The position numbers and the translations under genes were made by a program. 64,000 nucleotides of DNA from Cladocopium goreaui (taxonomy: Eukaryota > Sar > Dinophyceae > Suessiales > Symbiodiniaceae). This document shows positions 1-11,106 of this stretch, one piece after another. The stretch is from the NCBI GenBank assembly GCA_947184155.2, contig CAMXCT020001491.1:231501-295500 (forward strand), written 5' to 3'. Below the pieces are notes generated by a model, which searched no databases, had not been told where the DNA came from, and saw only the letters and a program-made list of their open reading frames with translations. Position 1 is the first letter of the stretch; every line of letters starts with the position of its first letter.

Positions 1-880
1 AAACACCCCCCAAAAAAACATCCCCAAAAAAAACATCCCAAAAAAGACATCCCAAAAAAGACATCCCCAAAAAAAACATCCCAAAAAAGACATCCCCAAA
101 AAAAACATCCCCAAAAAAAAATCCCAAAAAAAAACGTCCCAAAAAACATCCAAAAAGACATCCCCAAAAAAAACATCCCCAAAAAACATCCCAAAAAACA
201 TCCCAAAAAAGACATCCAAAAAAGACATCCCAAAAAAAACATCCCCAAAAAAAACATCCCCAAAAAAAACATCACCAAAAATAGACATCGCCAAAAAAAG
301 ACATCCCCAAAAAAAACATCCCCAAAAAAAACATCCCCAAAAAAAAACATCCCAAAAAGAACATCCCAAAAAAGACATCCCCAAAAAAAAACATCCCAAA
401 AAACAATCTTCAAAAAAAAATCCCAAAAAAGAACATCCCAAAAAAGAACATCCCCAGAAAAAACATCCCCAAAAAAGACATCCCAAAAAGACATCCCAAA
501 AAAAGACATGCCCAAAAAAGCATCGCCAAAAAAACATCCTCCAAAAAAAACATCCAAAAAAGACATCCCAAAAAAGACGTCCAAAAAAAGACATCCGCAA
601 AGACATCCCAAAAAAGACATCCCAAAAAAGACATCCCCAAAAAAAACATCCCAAAAAAGACATCCCAAAAAAGACATCCCCAAAAAAAAACGTCCCAAAA
701 AACATCCCAAAAAAGACATCCCCAAAAAAAACATCCCAAAAAAGACATCCCCAAAAAAAACATCCCAAAAAAGACATCCCCAAAAAAAACATCCCCAAAA
801 AAAACGTCCCAAAAAACATCCCAAAAAAGACATCCCCAAAAAAAACATCCCAAAAAAGACATCCCCAAAAAAAACATCCA
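1..880. repeat. A-rich minisatellite (AAAAAARACATCCC type)
   Basis: A degenerate tandem array of 11-17 bp units, each an A run followed by ACATCCC or GACATCCCC, fills the left edge and continues past it. Both strands stay open for over 130 codons only because the unit lacks stops (Lys/Pro-rich on plus, Phe/Gly-rich on minus). I see no gene in it. Confidence 0.95.

Positions 881-904
881 AGTGTAGCAATGAACATATC
901 AGGC

Positions 905-1016
905 TATAGCTCTCCCAGAACTCCAGGCGGTGAATTTCACGCTGCACAGCTCCACCCGCTCCACCCGAACATCGCAGCTGCGGCGCCTCCAAGACGTCTA
1001 GGACCTCGGTGATGTC
905..1016 (-). CDS. Candidate exon, unassigned
   Basis: A GC-rich island is open on the minus strand after a possible acceptor CTGAG|G. 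It begins DITEVLDVLEAPQLRC and ends near REIHRLEFWESYS, where the AT-rich array starts. Amphipathic helical composition fits the ankyrin exons to its right but no ankyrin signature is visible. The donor is not clear. It is the last coding-like island before the left edge. Confidence 0.45.

Positions 1017-1181
1017 CTCAGTCCGAAGACGTGATCATCAACATCAACACCATCGAGTATTGGAATATATTGGAATGTTGCTACATCCCATTGGGAATGG
1101 AATATCAATAACTTTCATGATGATAGTTGATGATAGTAAATGATGATAGTCAATGATAGTTAATAATTAACTATATCCCAT

Positions 1182-1286
1182 CTGGTTGGTGGTTTTTCGC
1201 CAGCCCTCTGAAAAATGATGGAGTGAAAGTCAGTTGGGATCATGACCTTCCCAATGTATGGAAAAATGTTTGTAACCACCAACCAG
1182..1286. mobile_element. Family B palindromic element
   Basis: Ends CTGGTTGGTGGTTT and AACCACCAACCAG flank an AT-rich core with the family words CCCTCTGAAAAAT and AAAGTCAGTTGGGAT. 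No exon abuts this copy. Confidence 0.85.

Positions 1287-1361
1287 GTAACAATCATGAA
1301 TAACATATAGCAATGGGAAATTAGAGAAAAACACATACTAACAATAATGACAATAAAAAAC

Positions 1362-1362
<1 letters not shown>

Positions 1363-1396
<34 letters not shown>
1363..1396. repeat. (ATC)n microsatellite
   Basis: Eleven uninterrupted ATC units. Confidence 0.95.

Positions 1397-1400
<4 letters not shown>

Positions 1401-1447
1401 TCTACTAATAATTACAAAAAAAACTCATCATAGGAAATTTGATCTTC

Positions 1448-1536
1448 TTGTAACGACAAATGATGTGCTGGGGATGGAGCGTCGGACTCCAATAGCAGGT
1501 GGTCCACTTCCATCCTGGGCGTTTCTTCGGCACCGC
1448..1536 (-). CDS. Candidate ankyrin-like exon
   Basis: The minus frame reads GAEETPRMEVDHLLLESDAP. The segment VDHLLLESDAP resembles the second helix and loop of an ankyrin repeat (VxxLLxxGAD). 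Two other frames are also open, so the frame choice rests on that resemblance. Splice sites are not obvious. Confidence 0.4.

Positions 1537-1571
1537 TTCAGTCCATCGCCAAAAGGTGTGCCTTGAAGTGC

Positions 1572-1700
1572 TATACCATAGTGATACCATAGTCAATAAC
1601 ATAGTCAATAACATAGTCAATAGTATAGCCAATAGTATAGTCATAGTTATTGTCATAGTTCTTGTCATAGTCATTGTCATAGTTATCCCATAGTTATACC
1572..1700. repeat. Imperfect 12-bp minisatellite
   Basis: Tandem ATAGTCAATAAC-type units drift into ATAGTCATTGTC. The ORFs across it, rich in Ile/Val or Met/Thr, are repeat artefacts. Confidence 0.85.

Positions 1701-1971
1701 ATAGTCATGGAAATATCTTGATTTTAGAAGAAAAACAGCGATGCTTCTGATTAACAATTGGATATGGGGGGGTACCTTTTTTTTCAGACAAAGCCATGCA
1801 TATTGCTCGAGATGAAGCAGTTGAAATCAGCAAGCAGCTGATGCTGGCATCCAGGCAGGCTGTTTCAGTCACATTACTATAGGGAAGCTAATATCTTCTT
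1901 TACTAGCGGATAGTTTGGAAATGTTTTGAAGAACATTGAACACCAGTGTTGTTTCTAGGAGCAATAAACAA

Positions 1972-2073
1972 CTGGTTGGTGGTTTTAACCATCTTGAAAA
2001 ATATTAGTCAATGGGAAGGATTATATATCCCATATACTATGGAAAATAAAAAATGATTGAAACCACCAACCAG
1972..2073. mobile_element. Family B palindromic element
   Basis: Complete copy with ends CTGGTTGGTGGTTTT and GAAACCACCAACCAG and a core that contains the family word GTCAATGGGAAGGAT. On minus, a short open stretch (MDKHNVDIKMWPSL) runs up to its CTG|GTTGGT end at 2071. I do not call that stretch an exon. Confidence 0.85.

Positions 2074-2362
2074 AGAGGGCCACATTTTGATATCTACATT
2101 ATGTTTATCCATCTGTCAAGACTGCCGGAAGGCGCGAGTAACGGCCTACCTGATTCGGTACAGCCATCGGTGCATGCCAACTTCTTTACAAATCTACAGT
2201 AGTCGGGTCAATGTCAAATCTCAGCATTTCTTCATTGGATATTTTAGTATGGATATACTGATATATACCTTGGATATGTCTATATACAGTATAATATCTA
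2301 ACATGGATAAATCATAATACATCTAACAGAAGGCAAACTGATCTGTTTTCAATCCCACTTAC

Positions 2363-2474
2363 CTTGAAAGTAGATCCACTATAGACCCTCAGCGCGTGGC
2401 GTAGTCCAGTCCAACCAGCTATCCACCAAGCCTGACCCGGAGCTGCCAACGGGTGTCCAAACATGGCGATGTCA
2363..2474 (-). CDS. Ankyrin-like exon with canonical splice sites
   Basis: Acceptor TTTCCCAG at 2475 and donor CAAG|GTAAGT at 2363 frame 112 bp. The open frame reads DIAMFGHPLAAPGQAWWIAG and then LRHALRVYSGSTFK. The PLAAPGQAWWI part resembles the first ankyrin helix (PLHLAAxxGH), but the repeat is diverged. The GTAAGT donor makes this one of the better supported exons at the left end. Confidence 0.7.

Positions 2475-2970
2475 CTGGGAAATCCTCGAAACCATGGGAA
2501 AAACCATAGGAAGATTGTAGAAATCATAGGAATAGGTGGAGGAATAGGTAGAACTCTATAGAACTTTAAGAAAATCATAGGAAAATCAAAGGAAATGCGG
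2601 CTTATGTTCCATTAAGTTACGTTTGAATTACCAACGGGGTATAGATTTAGACGATATTTAGGTGTTCCTGCACCATTCTGGGACAGTGGCACGCCATGGA
2701 GCAAGTCACAATCCTATGCAATCCTGCTATCAGTCACTATGATGTTGAAATATGCAAAATCACATCCCATTCTGGATTGTGGACATCAAACGCATGTGGT
2801 CCATAAAAACTCGAATCATCTTAGAGATTTCCTAAACTAGGGCTACCCTAGTTTAATCAACTTTTTGAATAGGATTTTCCATGATAAACATTGATAAACT
2901 ATCCATAAACATGGCTAACCCCCATAGAAACCCCGCTGAATCCTGTCTGACAGGAAATTCAGCACCGCAC

Positions 2971-3027
2971 CTGATTCGATGAAGTCATTGCCCATGAGTC
3001 CTGGCTTAGCGGCTTTGGACAAGAAAT
2971..3027 (-). CDS. Candidate exon, unassigned
   Basis: The open minus frame reads LSKAAKPGLMGNDFIES up to a possible donor CAG|GTGCGG. The frame also stays open through the donor (GAVLNFLSD), so the end is uncertain. 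No acceptor was recognised. Confidence 0.4.

Positions 3028-3225
3028 GATGTGGATAGAACTTCTCCATTTCTAACCCACTATAGTTGGTTTATATCCATTTATAGTGATGTAACAAAAT
3101 ATGGGCATATAAATGATGTAACTTATAGGATATAAATCAATTTAAATAATGATTGGTTTATATGATGTAACTTATAACCAACAAATTATGGGGATATAAA
3201 TGGAGAATACGGTCAGCGAAACATG

Positions 3226-3327
3226 TCAGGGAGCACCCACATCCTCATAGATTTGGGCCAGTTTCCGAAGGATGGCGTTGGTGTGACCTTAAGCCATCAG
3301 AAGCTGGGCCACGTCATGTCCCTGGTG
3226..3327 (-). pseudogene. Stop-interrupted ankyrin-like remnant
   Basis: The minus frame reads HQGHDVAQLLMA, a good ankyrin second helix. It then meets an in-frame TAA and continues GHTNAILRKLAQIYEDVGAP to a TGA. Either the exon ends before the TAA at an unrecognised donor or this is a decayed copy. 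Confidence 0.45.

Positions 3328-3502
3328 AAACCATGCCATGCATGTCATGTTCCGATGTTCACAAGTTTCACAACATATTTAAGATGTTTTTCTTTATTTA
3401 TTATTTTTTGTTTTCCATAAAAACTTCAAATGTGTCCATCATTTTCCAAACACACCATAGTTTTTCCAACGATGATCATGGACATTTTCCACATGTTTCC
3501 CC

Positions 3503-3581
3503 TATCTCCCTGGTCTCCGTTGCTGAGTTCAACCACGCACTGGGCCGCCTTTGGGAAGTATCAGCTCCTGCGGCGCTACCG
3503..3581 (-). CDS. Candidate ankyrin exon
   Basis: The minus frame reads HGSAAGADTSQRRPSAWLNS. AAGADTSQRRPSAW matches the ankyrin turn and next-repeat start (xxGADVNxxDxxGxT). Splice sites are unclear, and the plus strand is also open here. Confidence 0.5.

Positions 3582-4433
3582 TGAAACATGGCATGGCTTG
3601 TTGGAAAATGCCTCGTTTGTAATATTTAATGTTTATAGTTTATATACTTATAGATTGAAACTATTTGATAGGTTGTTTTGATAGGTTGTTTTGATAGGTT
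3701 GTTTTTTTAGATTAGTTTAGATGAATATGTATGGTTTTCATTGACGTTCCAATTTAAACGAATTCTGTATTTACAACTGATGTTCATTAGTAGTTTTCCA
3801 ATATAAACAACAATTTAGTTCGTGGCTTTCCCATGTCGACACCGGAGGCTAATTTTGCTTCCTTGCCATGTTCGATTGGGGGCCGAACATCGTTCACTCA
3901 TCAAGAAAACTCAGAATGGGAAAATCAACAGTCAATGTATTTAAAAAAATGCATCAATCTGCAACAATCTCACTCGCAACATGTTGACGACCAAAAAGCA
4001 TCACCACCAAATTCTACCGTGCTTTTTGAACAAGGCTGGTTGAAGCGAGATACCGTACAGATACACGTTCTGAGTCACCAAAGAACTTCAGAAACTTCGC
4101 CATCGAAAGTCTCAAACTCAAATCATCCATGCTGCTTGCATACCTTCTTCTATGTCCTAAATATCCAAAATCATCTAAAGGTGGTAAACCCAGTAATATT
4201 TGAAAACAATCCCCAGTATTATCCTAATGGGTGGTAAATATTATCGCCAAATGGTAGGTTTACGGCATTTGGTTTACCCACATTACTATTTCTTTAAATA
4301 TGATTATATACCCTAAAAATCCCATAAACTACCATTAACTATAGTAGTTGCATGTAGTTGCTGGGGATTATGTCATATATCCCACCAAGTACCACCCGTT
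4401 ATTCTCCAAACGTTCCCATCTGAAAATTCATCC

Positions 4434-4529
4434 AACCTATGGCCGGCCCCGCCCCGTTCACCCGTTCTCCGGCATAGGCAGACCGCAAGGCGTCTTGAGG
4501 GTGCTGGGGCTTAGGGACACCTGGCCATG
4434..4529 (-). CDS. Candidate ankyrin-like exon
   Basis: The GC-rich minus frame reads PKPQHPQDALRSAYAGERVN. It may start after GGCCAG|G. The island is much richer in GC than its flanks. Ankyrin assignment is tentative. Confidence 0.4.

Positions 4530-4559
4530 TCAACTGTCGAGCATACAAAATTCTAATTA

Positions 4560-4670
4560 GCCTCTGGTAAACTAATATATATATACTGTATATATATAAT
4601 ATAACTATGGAACATCAACATGTTTAATGGGTAAATCAAGGAACTAAATATAACTAAATGGCCATTTTCA

Positions 4671-4699
<29 letters not shown>
4560..4699. mobile_element. Family A palindromic element
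   Basis: CCTCTGGTAAACTAAT on the left and TTAGTTTACCAGAGGGTA on the right. The core holds an AT repeat and the family word AATGGCCATTTTCAATAGC. It lies just downstream (minus sense 5') of the candidate exon at 4434-4529. Confidence 0.85.

Positions 4700-4703
<4 letters not shown>

Positions 4704-4863
4704 GCGAAACATGGCAGGGTTTGCGGCGGTTTGGGGAATGCTACTGAAGGTGACCCTGGTGAAAAACGATGCTGTGAATGGAAAAAACCTGCACCACTTT
4801 GGATGGTTGAAGCCTTATAAATCATGAGATAAACTGATAAACATGGATAAACAACCTATCAAC

Positions 4864-4961
4864 TGGTGCGGGATTTCTTCCACGTGCAAAACGCAGCACA
4901 GGTTTTGTTTCTCACCCTTCGGCGACTGGTCACATGCCAATGCCCCCTTAAGGGGCACATG
4864..4961 (-). CDS. Candidate exon, unassigned
   Basis: The minus frame reads HVPLKGALACDQSPKGE and remains open through VLHVEEIPHQLIG. 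A possible donor AAGG|GTGAGA falls at 4916, so the true exon may be only the right half. No family recognised. Confidence 0.35.

Positions 4962-5007
4962 GGGTGACACACACACAAAGAAACGCGACTTTTGGAACTA
5001 AGAAACG

Positions 5008-5466
5008 CTATGCTGTGAGATGTTCAACTGCAGGATTCTTATGTTCAACTGCTATTGTGGTCATTGTAGCGATGGCGACACCAAGACTGGTGATATTCTT
5101 GATGCTATTGCTGATCAGGTCCTTTTCCACTTCAGGTCCTGAAAATCCGGCAGGTCCTTGCGTACTGTTGCACCATGTTGCACCGCTGAAAATGATGAGG
5201 TCTAGAGGGTGAAACCATGTTGTCAGAGGACGATCCTTGGAGTGAACAGGTGGCAATCCTTGGGATTTCCTATGGATTCGATCCAATGCCCCAGCGATTT
5301 CCTGAAAATGGGGAATCCACCAGTCACCATGCTTTTCATTGCTAAAATGGTCATCCATGACTTGGATGATTTGGGGTCCCACTTTAGGAAACCCCAACTT
5401 GGTCTTTGTGGCAAATAGCCGAATCGAACCGTACATTTTCGAGATATCCAAAGGCATACCACACAA
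5008..5466 (-). other. Longest non-repetitive ORF in the left half (152 codons), unassigned
   Basis: Stop-free minus frame with mixed composition, for example DWWIPHFQEIAGALDRIHRK and TWCNSTQGPAGFSGPEVEK. It has no recognisable domain and GC is not raised as in the exon islands. Two overlapping minus frames are also long. It could be an unspliced chance ORF or hold one real exon. Confidence 0.25.

Positions 5467-5713
5467 ACAAACATCTGTCTGTGCTCAAAAATCGCAGTGC
5501 CACCAGAAAACAAGAACATAGAACTAAACATCTTAACATGTCTGAACATGACCTATGTGTTGACGCGACACGCATTGAAACATGAACCATTTGTTTTTTT
5601 TTCAACTAAACATATATCCTATAAAATTTGATGATTAACCATGAACATATCCCTAAATTTGATGGTTAATCGGTTAATTAATCACAATTTTCCCCATTGA
5701 AATGTTTGTTTCG

Positions 5714-5796
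5714 TCACGTATCCCGAAACATCCCCCGCGACAGCAACTGCTGCCAGGTGTCCGTATGCTCAGGGCAGCCAGCAACAAGCATCCAAC
5714..5796 (-). CDS. Candidate ankyrin-like exon
   Basis: After a possible acceptor ACCAG|G the minus frame reads MLVAGCPEHTDTWQQLLSRG. TWQQLLSRGMFRD looks like an ankyrin second helix and turn. It runs to TGA at 5714. Confidence 0.4.

Positions 5797-6039
5797 CTGG
5801 TTGCTGTTGAAGCTGAGTTTTGGTGTGGCAAGGGGCGAGGTTTCATATGGTTTCATATGGTTTGATATGGCAGTGTGTCAAAACCTTGTACCCCTGGTGA
5901 ACATAAAAATAGCTGGTAAATGGATGTTCATCCCACTAAAAATGGTATTAATAGGTATTGATCCATACCCGTATGGCTTAATTTTAACAAAATAACTAAG
6001 ATGAACTAAGCAATGCGTCCATAAAAAAAAATATCAACC

Positions 6040-6095
6040 ACTGAATGCCGACGGTTGGTGTCGTCAGGCTCCTGGACGGCCCCCCAAAGTTCCAT
6040..6095 (-). 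CDS. Candidate short exon
   Basis: The minus frame reads MELWGAVQEPDDTNRRHSV in a GC-rich island. A possible ankyrin fragment (ALWGAVQEPDDTN). No clear splice sites. Confidence 0.35.

Positions 6096-6292
6096 GAGAA
6101 TTGGTCGGAACATGTCGGAACCACACATTAGTCAACCAATTTCATTACCCTCCAGCAGATTAACATAGAAAACCCATGGATTCCCACGTATACCCCATAG
6201 AAACCCATAGAAAACCCATGGATTCCCATGGAAAGCCCATAGAAAACCCATAGATAATCATCGATAGTCATAGTTTCCCATAAATCATAGAT

Positions 6293-6404
6293 ACTCTCCG
6301 GTAATCAAACGTGGCAATGGAAATTGCCCCATCTATGTGATTTTCCCATGAAACCCTCCATTTGTGGGGTAGTTTCCTTCGCCGCATTTGATTACCGGAG
6401 GGTA
6293..6404. mobile_element. Family D palindromic element
   Basis: Ends CTCCGGTAATCAAACGTGG and CGCATTTGATTACCGGAGGG are inverted. 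The core contains AAACCCTCCATTTGTGGGG. The GTAATC donor-like end resembles family A but the inner sequence differs. Confidence 0.75.

Positions 6405-6544
6405 ATCATAGATCATAGATAAAAATATAGATAATCATAGATATTCATAGGTAAGAAGTATAAAATAGTATAAATTCACATCGAGAATCATAGAAAACCA
6501 TAGAAAACTCCACAGCTTCATACAGTTTCCACATAAAACTGATC

Positions 6545-6640
6545 CACAAATGGCGGAATTTCTTGAGTCTCCAACCGATCTTCTCCAGGCTACGCTCACC
6601 GCCCTGGGCGCGGCTTCTGGCTATACTCTCTGGTGATTTA
6545..6640 (-). CDS. Candidate exon, strand ambiguous
   Basis: Minus reads GGERSLEKIGWRLKKFRHLW. Plus reads MAEFLESPTDLLQATLTALG from an ATG to a TGA. Both look protein-like. I place it on minus only because better supported neighbours are there. Confidence 0.3.

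Positions 6641-6935
6641 ACATAGCTATGGAAAATGGACCATTTATAGTATTTACATATATATATATAGTTTATCTAT
6701 AATAATATCTATTTATAGATGATTTATAGTATCCCATTTATATATAATATCTATTTACAGATGATTCACAATGCTCTTACCTATTCAAAATGGCTAGCAG
6801 CAAATGCTCAAAACTAGCAATCCAACATAATCCAAAGTTGTCCCACATTTTCCCACCAAAATCTGAAGGTCGTTTTCACCCAACCCACCCAACCCATCAG
6901 TGACCATCACCTAACCCATCAGCCAACCCATCACG

Positions 6936-6997
6936 TCAGATTGGATCATCATCCCAACTATTGGGGAAAATAAAAAGTGTGCCAAACCACCAACCAG
6936..6997. mobile_element. Family B, right half only
   Basis: The family words AGATTGGATCATCATCCCAA and CCAAACCACCAACCAG are present. The left end is missing. Confidence 0.6.

Positions 6998-7032
6998 TGA
7001 ATGTCGTTTTTTTTTAGAACCATCACCAAAAC

Positions 7033-7140
7033 CCATCAGTGACCAGCGTCTTGCAGTTGATCTCCAGCTCGGCTGGATGCCATCGACCAGTTGAGGGGGA
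7101 ACTTAGAGGCACCGACCTCGGGCATGTCGACACACCGGGT
7033..7140 (-). CDS. Candidate ankyrin-like exon
   Basis: The minus frame reads RCVDMPEVGASKFPLNWSMA and continues SSRAGDQLQDAGH to a TGA. A second minus frame is also open. GC-rich relative to its flanks. Confidence 0.4.

Positions 7141-7141
7141 T

Positions 7142-7300
7142 TCTTGATGGGTTTCTTAATGGGATATGAATGGAATGTGAATGGAATGTGAATGGGATAG
7201 TAATGGGATTTTAATGGGATTTTAATGGGATTTTAATGGGATTTAAATGTGGTTTTAAATGGATTTAATGGAATGTGAATGGAATGTGAATGGCACATAG
7142..7300. repeat. AATGGGATTTT-type minisatellite
   Basis: Tandem 11-bp units TAATGGGATTT, flanked by GAATGGAATGT units of the same length. No coding potential. Confidence 0.8.

Positions 7301-7572
7301 AAAGTTCGTTGATTTACCGAACTTAAAGATGGTGATTTTCCATAGCCGTGTAAGTTTACCAGAGGGTACCAGAGACTAGAGGTGTATTCCATAAACAACT
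7401 CTTATTAGAGATGGTCCATAACCTATTATATGTTTCATTCTTAGGGATGTTCCATACACCTATTAAAGTTTCCAAACCACCAATCATCTCTGGTAACTTA
7501 ACAGTTTGCTATTGAAAATGGCCATTGATTTCGTTGATTTATCCATTAAAAATGATGGATCTTTCCATATAA
7300..7572. mobile_element. Two partial family A elements
   Basis: 7300-7368 keeps a right end (GTAAGTTTACCAGAGGGTA). 7487-7572 keeps a left end (CTCTGGTAACTTAACAG) and core but no right end. The stretch between them is AT-rich without genes. Confidence 0.6.

Positions 7573-7654
7573 ATCATCATTTTCCCATGGTTTTCCCATG
7601 GTTATCCCATGATTTACCATAGGTTTCCATAACTCACTGTAGCCTTTAGGTCAC

Positions 7655-7735
7655 ATTGGTCCCCGACTCGTTGCGCGCACAGCGCAAGGCTTGGTCGGAT
7701 GCTCCACCGTAGCGACACCTGGCGCCATGGCATCA
7655..7735 (-). CDS. Candidate ankyrin-like exon
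   Basis: Read on minus right after the family A element at 7743-7850. One frame gives YGGASDQALRCARNESGTN; another runs directly from the element's CCAG end. The frame is unresolved, hence low confidence. Confidence 0.35.

Positions 7736-7742
7736 GCAAAAT

Positions 7743-7850
7743 TACCCTCTGGTAAACATACAAAAAACTATGAAAAATCACCATTTTCAATGGGAAAATC
7801 CACTATTTCTATGGTCATTTTCAATAGCTATGTTAAATTACCAGAGGGTA
7743..7850. mobile_element. Family A palindromic element, near-perfect
   Basis: TACCCTCTGGTAAAC to TTACCAGAGGGTA with core AAATCACCATTTTCAATGGG and inverted ATGGTCATTTTCAATAGC. A full-length reference copy. Confidence 0.92.

Positions 7851-8224
7851 GACCGCAAGAAATGGTGGGTTTAGGCTGCTGGCTCCGGTTTTTCCAATTT
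7901 TTTCTGATGTGTTCAACTTAACTTTGAGGCACAACATGAATGCTTCTGACCGCAGTGGGAACCCATCGAATTTTGAGGTCAACCGCTATCAGGATCTTTC
8001 TGAACATGAGTCCTGATCAAAATAAACAAAACCAGACAACACATGTGTGTCTGTACAACTGGGGTATACCTCCATGTTCAGTTATCTGAATGGGAAAAAT
8101 GATGATCAATTCATGGGCCAATTCATTTGGGCACCCCATGTTCAAAGCCAGTTCATCCAGTGATGAGATTTTTTTCTGGCTAGACAATCCACCATTTACT
8201 TCGATAATTGTCCCATTTTCAACC

Positions 8225-8395
8225 TGCCATTCACCGAGGTTTCCACAGACCTCACGGTAGTGGAGCACTGCTGCCAGCTACCGGCGCTGAGCAGGGCATC
8301 GAACCTCAGGCGTCTCCACAACCCGAATCAGTTCCCAGACAGCGGAGGCCACTGGGGAGCCCAACGGAAATTTCCCGCAGTCGCATTGACACTGG
8225..8395 (-). pseudogene. Frameshifted ankyrin exon
   Basis: One minus frame reads GSPVASAVWELIRVVETPEV, a typical ankyrin repeat body. The next part of the repeat, RFDALLSAGSWQQCS, is in a different minus frame beginning a few bases later. 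One extra base near 8316 would join them. Either a sequence error or a decayed exon. A third frame stays open further left (GEWQVENGTIIEV). Confidence 0.55.

Positions 8396-8735
8396 TCATC
8401 CTGGGTGGGATCATGTCGTGGACGGAAAAACCACATGACCCCACTGGGCTGCCGTGCTGTGCCAATGACGAGCAAGTCTCGTAGCTCACCCTTGGCGTGT
8501 TCACATAAAGAATTGGATGCTCTGCGGCAAAGATGAACTTATATACATATATATATATGCACCATATATCTATATATGCATATAGATAGAATAACATAGA
8601 TACACACACAGCCATGGTTTTGACTAAGCTACACATTGGGACAGCAGAAATCTGCAAGTTGGTACAACAGTGTGGGACTAAAATGCTGTTTTTCCCAGCA
8701 GGATTCTCCTAAATCCAGTGATTGATCATATTGTT

Positions 8736-8853
8736 CTGGGCAAATGATAATGATTCACTAACCTAAATAGTTGGGCCATTTTGGGATGATTCTCCTTATT
8801 AACCATGATTCCAGTGGGGGAGAACAGGGTTTGGTCGTTATAATTTGCCCAGA
8736..8853. 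mobile_element. Family E element
   Basis: Ends CTGGGCAAATGATAATGATT and CGTTATAATTTGCCCAG are inverted. Internal words CACTAACCT and ATGATTCCAGTG are shared with copies at 15534 and 53780. The ends carry a GC/GT-like donor and CCCAG acceptor. Confidence 0.75.

Positions 8854-8869
8854 TATTGGTTGCTCTATG

Positions 8870-9440
8870 GCTCTATCCCAATTATTATATCCCACTAAAT
8901 GCCGTTTTTTGATCCGTATAGGCTGGATAATAAATTGATAAGTCCATGTTATCCAAGGTTGGTTCCATTGGTCGCATGTATTTCAATATCCCCAAGGTTA
9001 TCCCAAGCACTCAATGGTGATTTCTGGTGATTGGATTTGGGGATTTTCACGGATGAATCGCTGTAGGATTGATCTAAGGGTACCAAGATTCATGTTCCAT
9101 GTGTAAATCCTTAAGGTACAGCTGTTAGTAACTTGAATTAGTATCTTGGTCAAAAATTAAGTCCATGGTTAATCCATGTTCAAATGAATTAGTACCTTGG
9201 TTAATCCATGTTCTAAGGTTACTAATTTGTTGGTAACCCCCATTGCTACAGTTGTGAGGAATCCTCATCCCCTTTCATGACTATTAATGATAATTATTGA
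9301 CAAGTGGAGAATCCTCCATCTATAGAGTGAGGAGATTCCCATTTTTTAACATCATTTATTGAAGATGTTCAATGGTCATGTTTGATGGAGGGCAATATCC
9401 TCTTCAAAAAAAAATCCCATCCCCTCTGAAGTCATAACTT
8870..9440. other. No gene seen
   Basis: AT-rich intron-like sequence with dispersed words such as TTAGTACCTTGGTTAATCC. No coding island or element is recognised. Confidence 0.6.

Positions 9441-9510
9441 ATGATAACTGACCGATGTTGAATGGTGATTTTAACGATGATTTCTCCAGTTCGCAACGGT
9501 ATAACGGTTC

Positions 9511-9602
9511 CACAACGGGCAAATCTCCCCCATTTCTACAGCACCCCAGTCGTCCCGCAAGGTGTCCACACAGGTGGCGCCAATTGCGATGGCATCTCTC
9601 CA
9511..9602 (-). CDS. Candidate exon, frame ambiguous
   Basis: After a possible acceptor AATAG|T the minus frame reads RDAIAIGATCVDTLRDDWGA. 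A second minus frame (DGVALHDPAIVERCHRNWRH) looks like a diverged ankyrin repeat. GC-rich island with no secure donor. Confidence 0.4.

Positions 9603-9639
9603 CTATTGCTGGGTCGTGAAGTGCCACACCATCTGAGCC

Positions 9640-10300
9640 TGGGAACTCAGTAAAAGCCAATGCGAAAACCGTGAATAGTCATGACATTTATATTGGATGG
9701 TAGTAACTGCTACTGACTTAGGATATCTTAGAATCTCAATAGTGAATTGGATTGAATTGGCAACAGCAAACTAAAATATTCTGGGGGGGTTACTATATAA
9801 TTAATGAATAGTAGATATGGCTTAACACCAGTTGACACAATATTTTGAAGGTCTACCTCCAGCCGCACGTGCGCACAGCCAGCTGGGTTTATCTGAAAAA
9901 ATGCATCCCAAAATCCAATGGTATAGTTATCAGTTACCTATATCAATTCACCATGCTTGGGGGAAATCCAACTGGTTTACTAACAACTATCCCAACTATT
10001 CATATGACATCACTATGTTTTGGCATGTTTTGGGGGTATAGTCCAACTGGTTTATTACAATTATCATAAGTTATCCATATTCACATCACCATGTTTTGGG
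10101 AGTAATGTCAACCCTGGATTAGTAAACCATGGTTTATTAATTAAATGGTACCTTCCCAATTAAACAGTCTAGTGGTTTATTCATCCAGGGTTTACATTAT
10201 CAATAAACACCGATTATCATTAATTATCCATATATCACCATATATATATATCCATATTATATCACCATGTTTAGGGGGTATCAATAAACATGCGACTCGC
9640..10300. other. No secure gene
   Basis: AT-rich. A tiny GC-rich island at 9848-9890 reads NPAGCAHVRLEVDL on minus before a GTAGAC donor-like site. Otherwise I see nothing. Confidence 0.5.

Positions 10301-10312
10301 AACTCTTCTCAC

Positions 10313-10387
10313 CCCGCAGACTTGGCCCCCGGCAGAGTCCGCACGGTTTCGATGTGACCACCCACCACGGCCCAGTGCAAGGCCTTG
10313..10387 (-). CDS. Ankyrin-repeat exon (75 bp)
   Basis: Acceptor GCTCAG|C and donor GCGGG|GTGAGA frame exactly 75 bp. It encodes KALHWAVVGGHIETVR followed by TLPGAKSAG, an ankyrin repeat with the ALHWA motif, the GH turn and the second helix. 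Ankyrin repeats are protein-protein interaction modules. Same length and phase as the exon at 14474-14548. Confidence 0.9.

Positions 10388-10399
10388 CTGAGCTATGTT

Positions 10400-11085
10400 A
10401 ATTAACGGCCCTTACCGGAAACGTGGGATTTCACGTGGCTTGGAACAAGTCCTTATGGGATCTTAAGCAACATAAGTGTGGGATATATGGGACTGGAATA
10501 TTCACGTGGACTATGGGATAAGCAACAAGTCTTATCATTGCGATTACTGTGGGAATATATATATATATGGGAACATCATGGGATATTGACAACCCAAGTA
10601 CATTGGGAGTATGGGATGAGATTAAGATATCTGAAGCATTGATGATTTGATCATTGCCCTGGATTGAATTTCCACCACTGGGCTATTCCATTGGGGAAAT
10701 ACCATTTTGGCAGCAAATGACATCACTACTTTCAAAGAACCGCCCGAATTTTCAATCAACCAGGGTTTAAAAACTATGTAGGGGTTGACAGTATATAGAT
10801 GCACCAAGGACTGGGTCAGGTGGCTACTCCGCAAAATGGGGTAATTGATACCTCCGACCGACCGCGAAAAAATGTCATTTCGACCCCTGAACATCATTTT
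10901 TGTCAAGAGTCAGGACTGACAAATTTCCTAGATTGTGTGTGTGTGTGTTCAGATGTTTTAAGGCTGTAAAATTCGACTCAAATATACCATCCCATAATCA
11001 AACGTGGCTAGCTGGGAAGTCCCTTATAAATGGAGGTTTTAATGGGAAAATCATCGAAATATGGCTGGATTTTCTATTGAAATCA
10400..11085. other. No gene seen
   Basis: AT-rich intron-like sequence with a short (AT)n at 10556 and GTGTGTGT at 10936. The fragment CATAATCAAACGTGGC at 10994 looks like the left end of a family D element. Confidence 0.5.

Positions 11086-11106
11086 TCGAACCCCAGCAGG
11101 ATAAAC

Noticed and set aside
410..909. 155- and 133-codon ORFs at the left edge
   Set aside because: Translations of the A-rich minisatellite.
3833..4237. 134-codon plus ORF
   Set aside because: Ordinary AT-rich composition, no domain, no splice or promoter evidence; opposite to the strand of supported exons. 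Could not be excluded fully.
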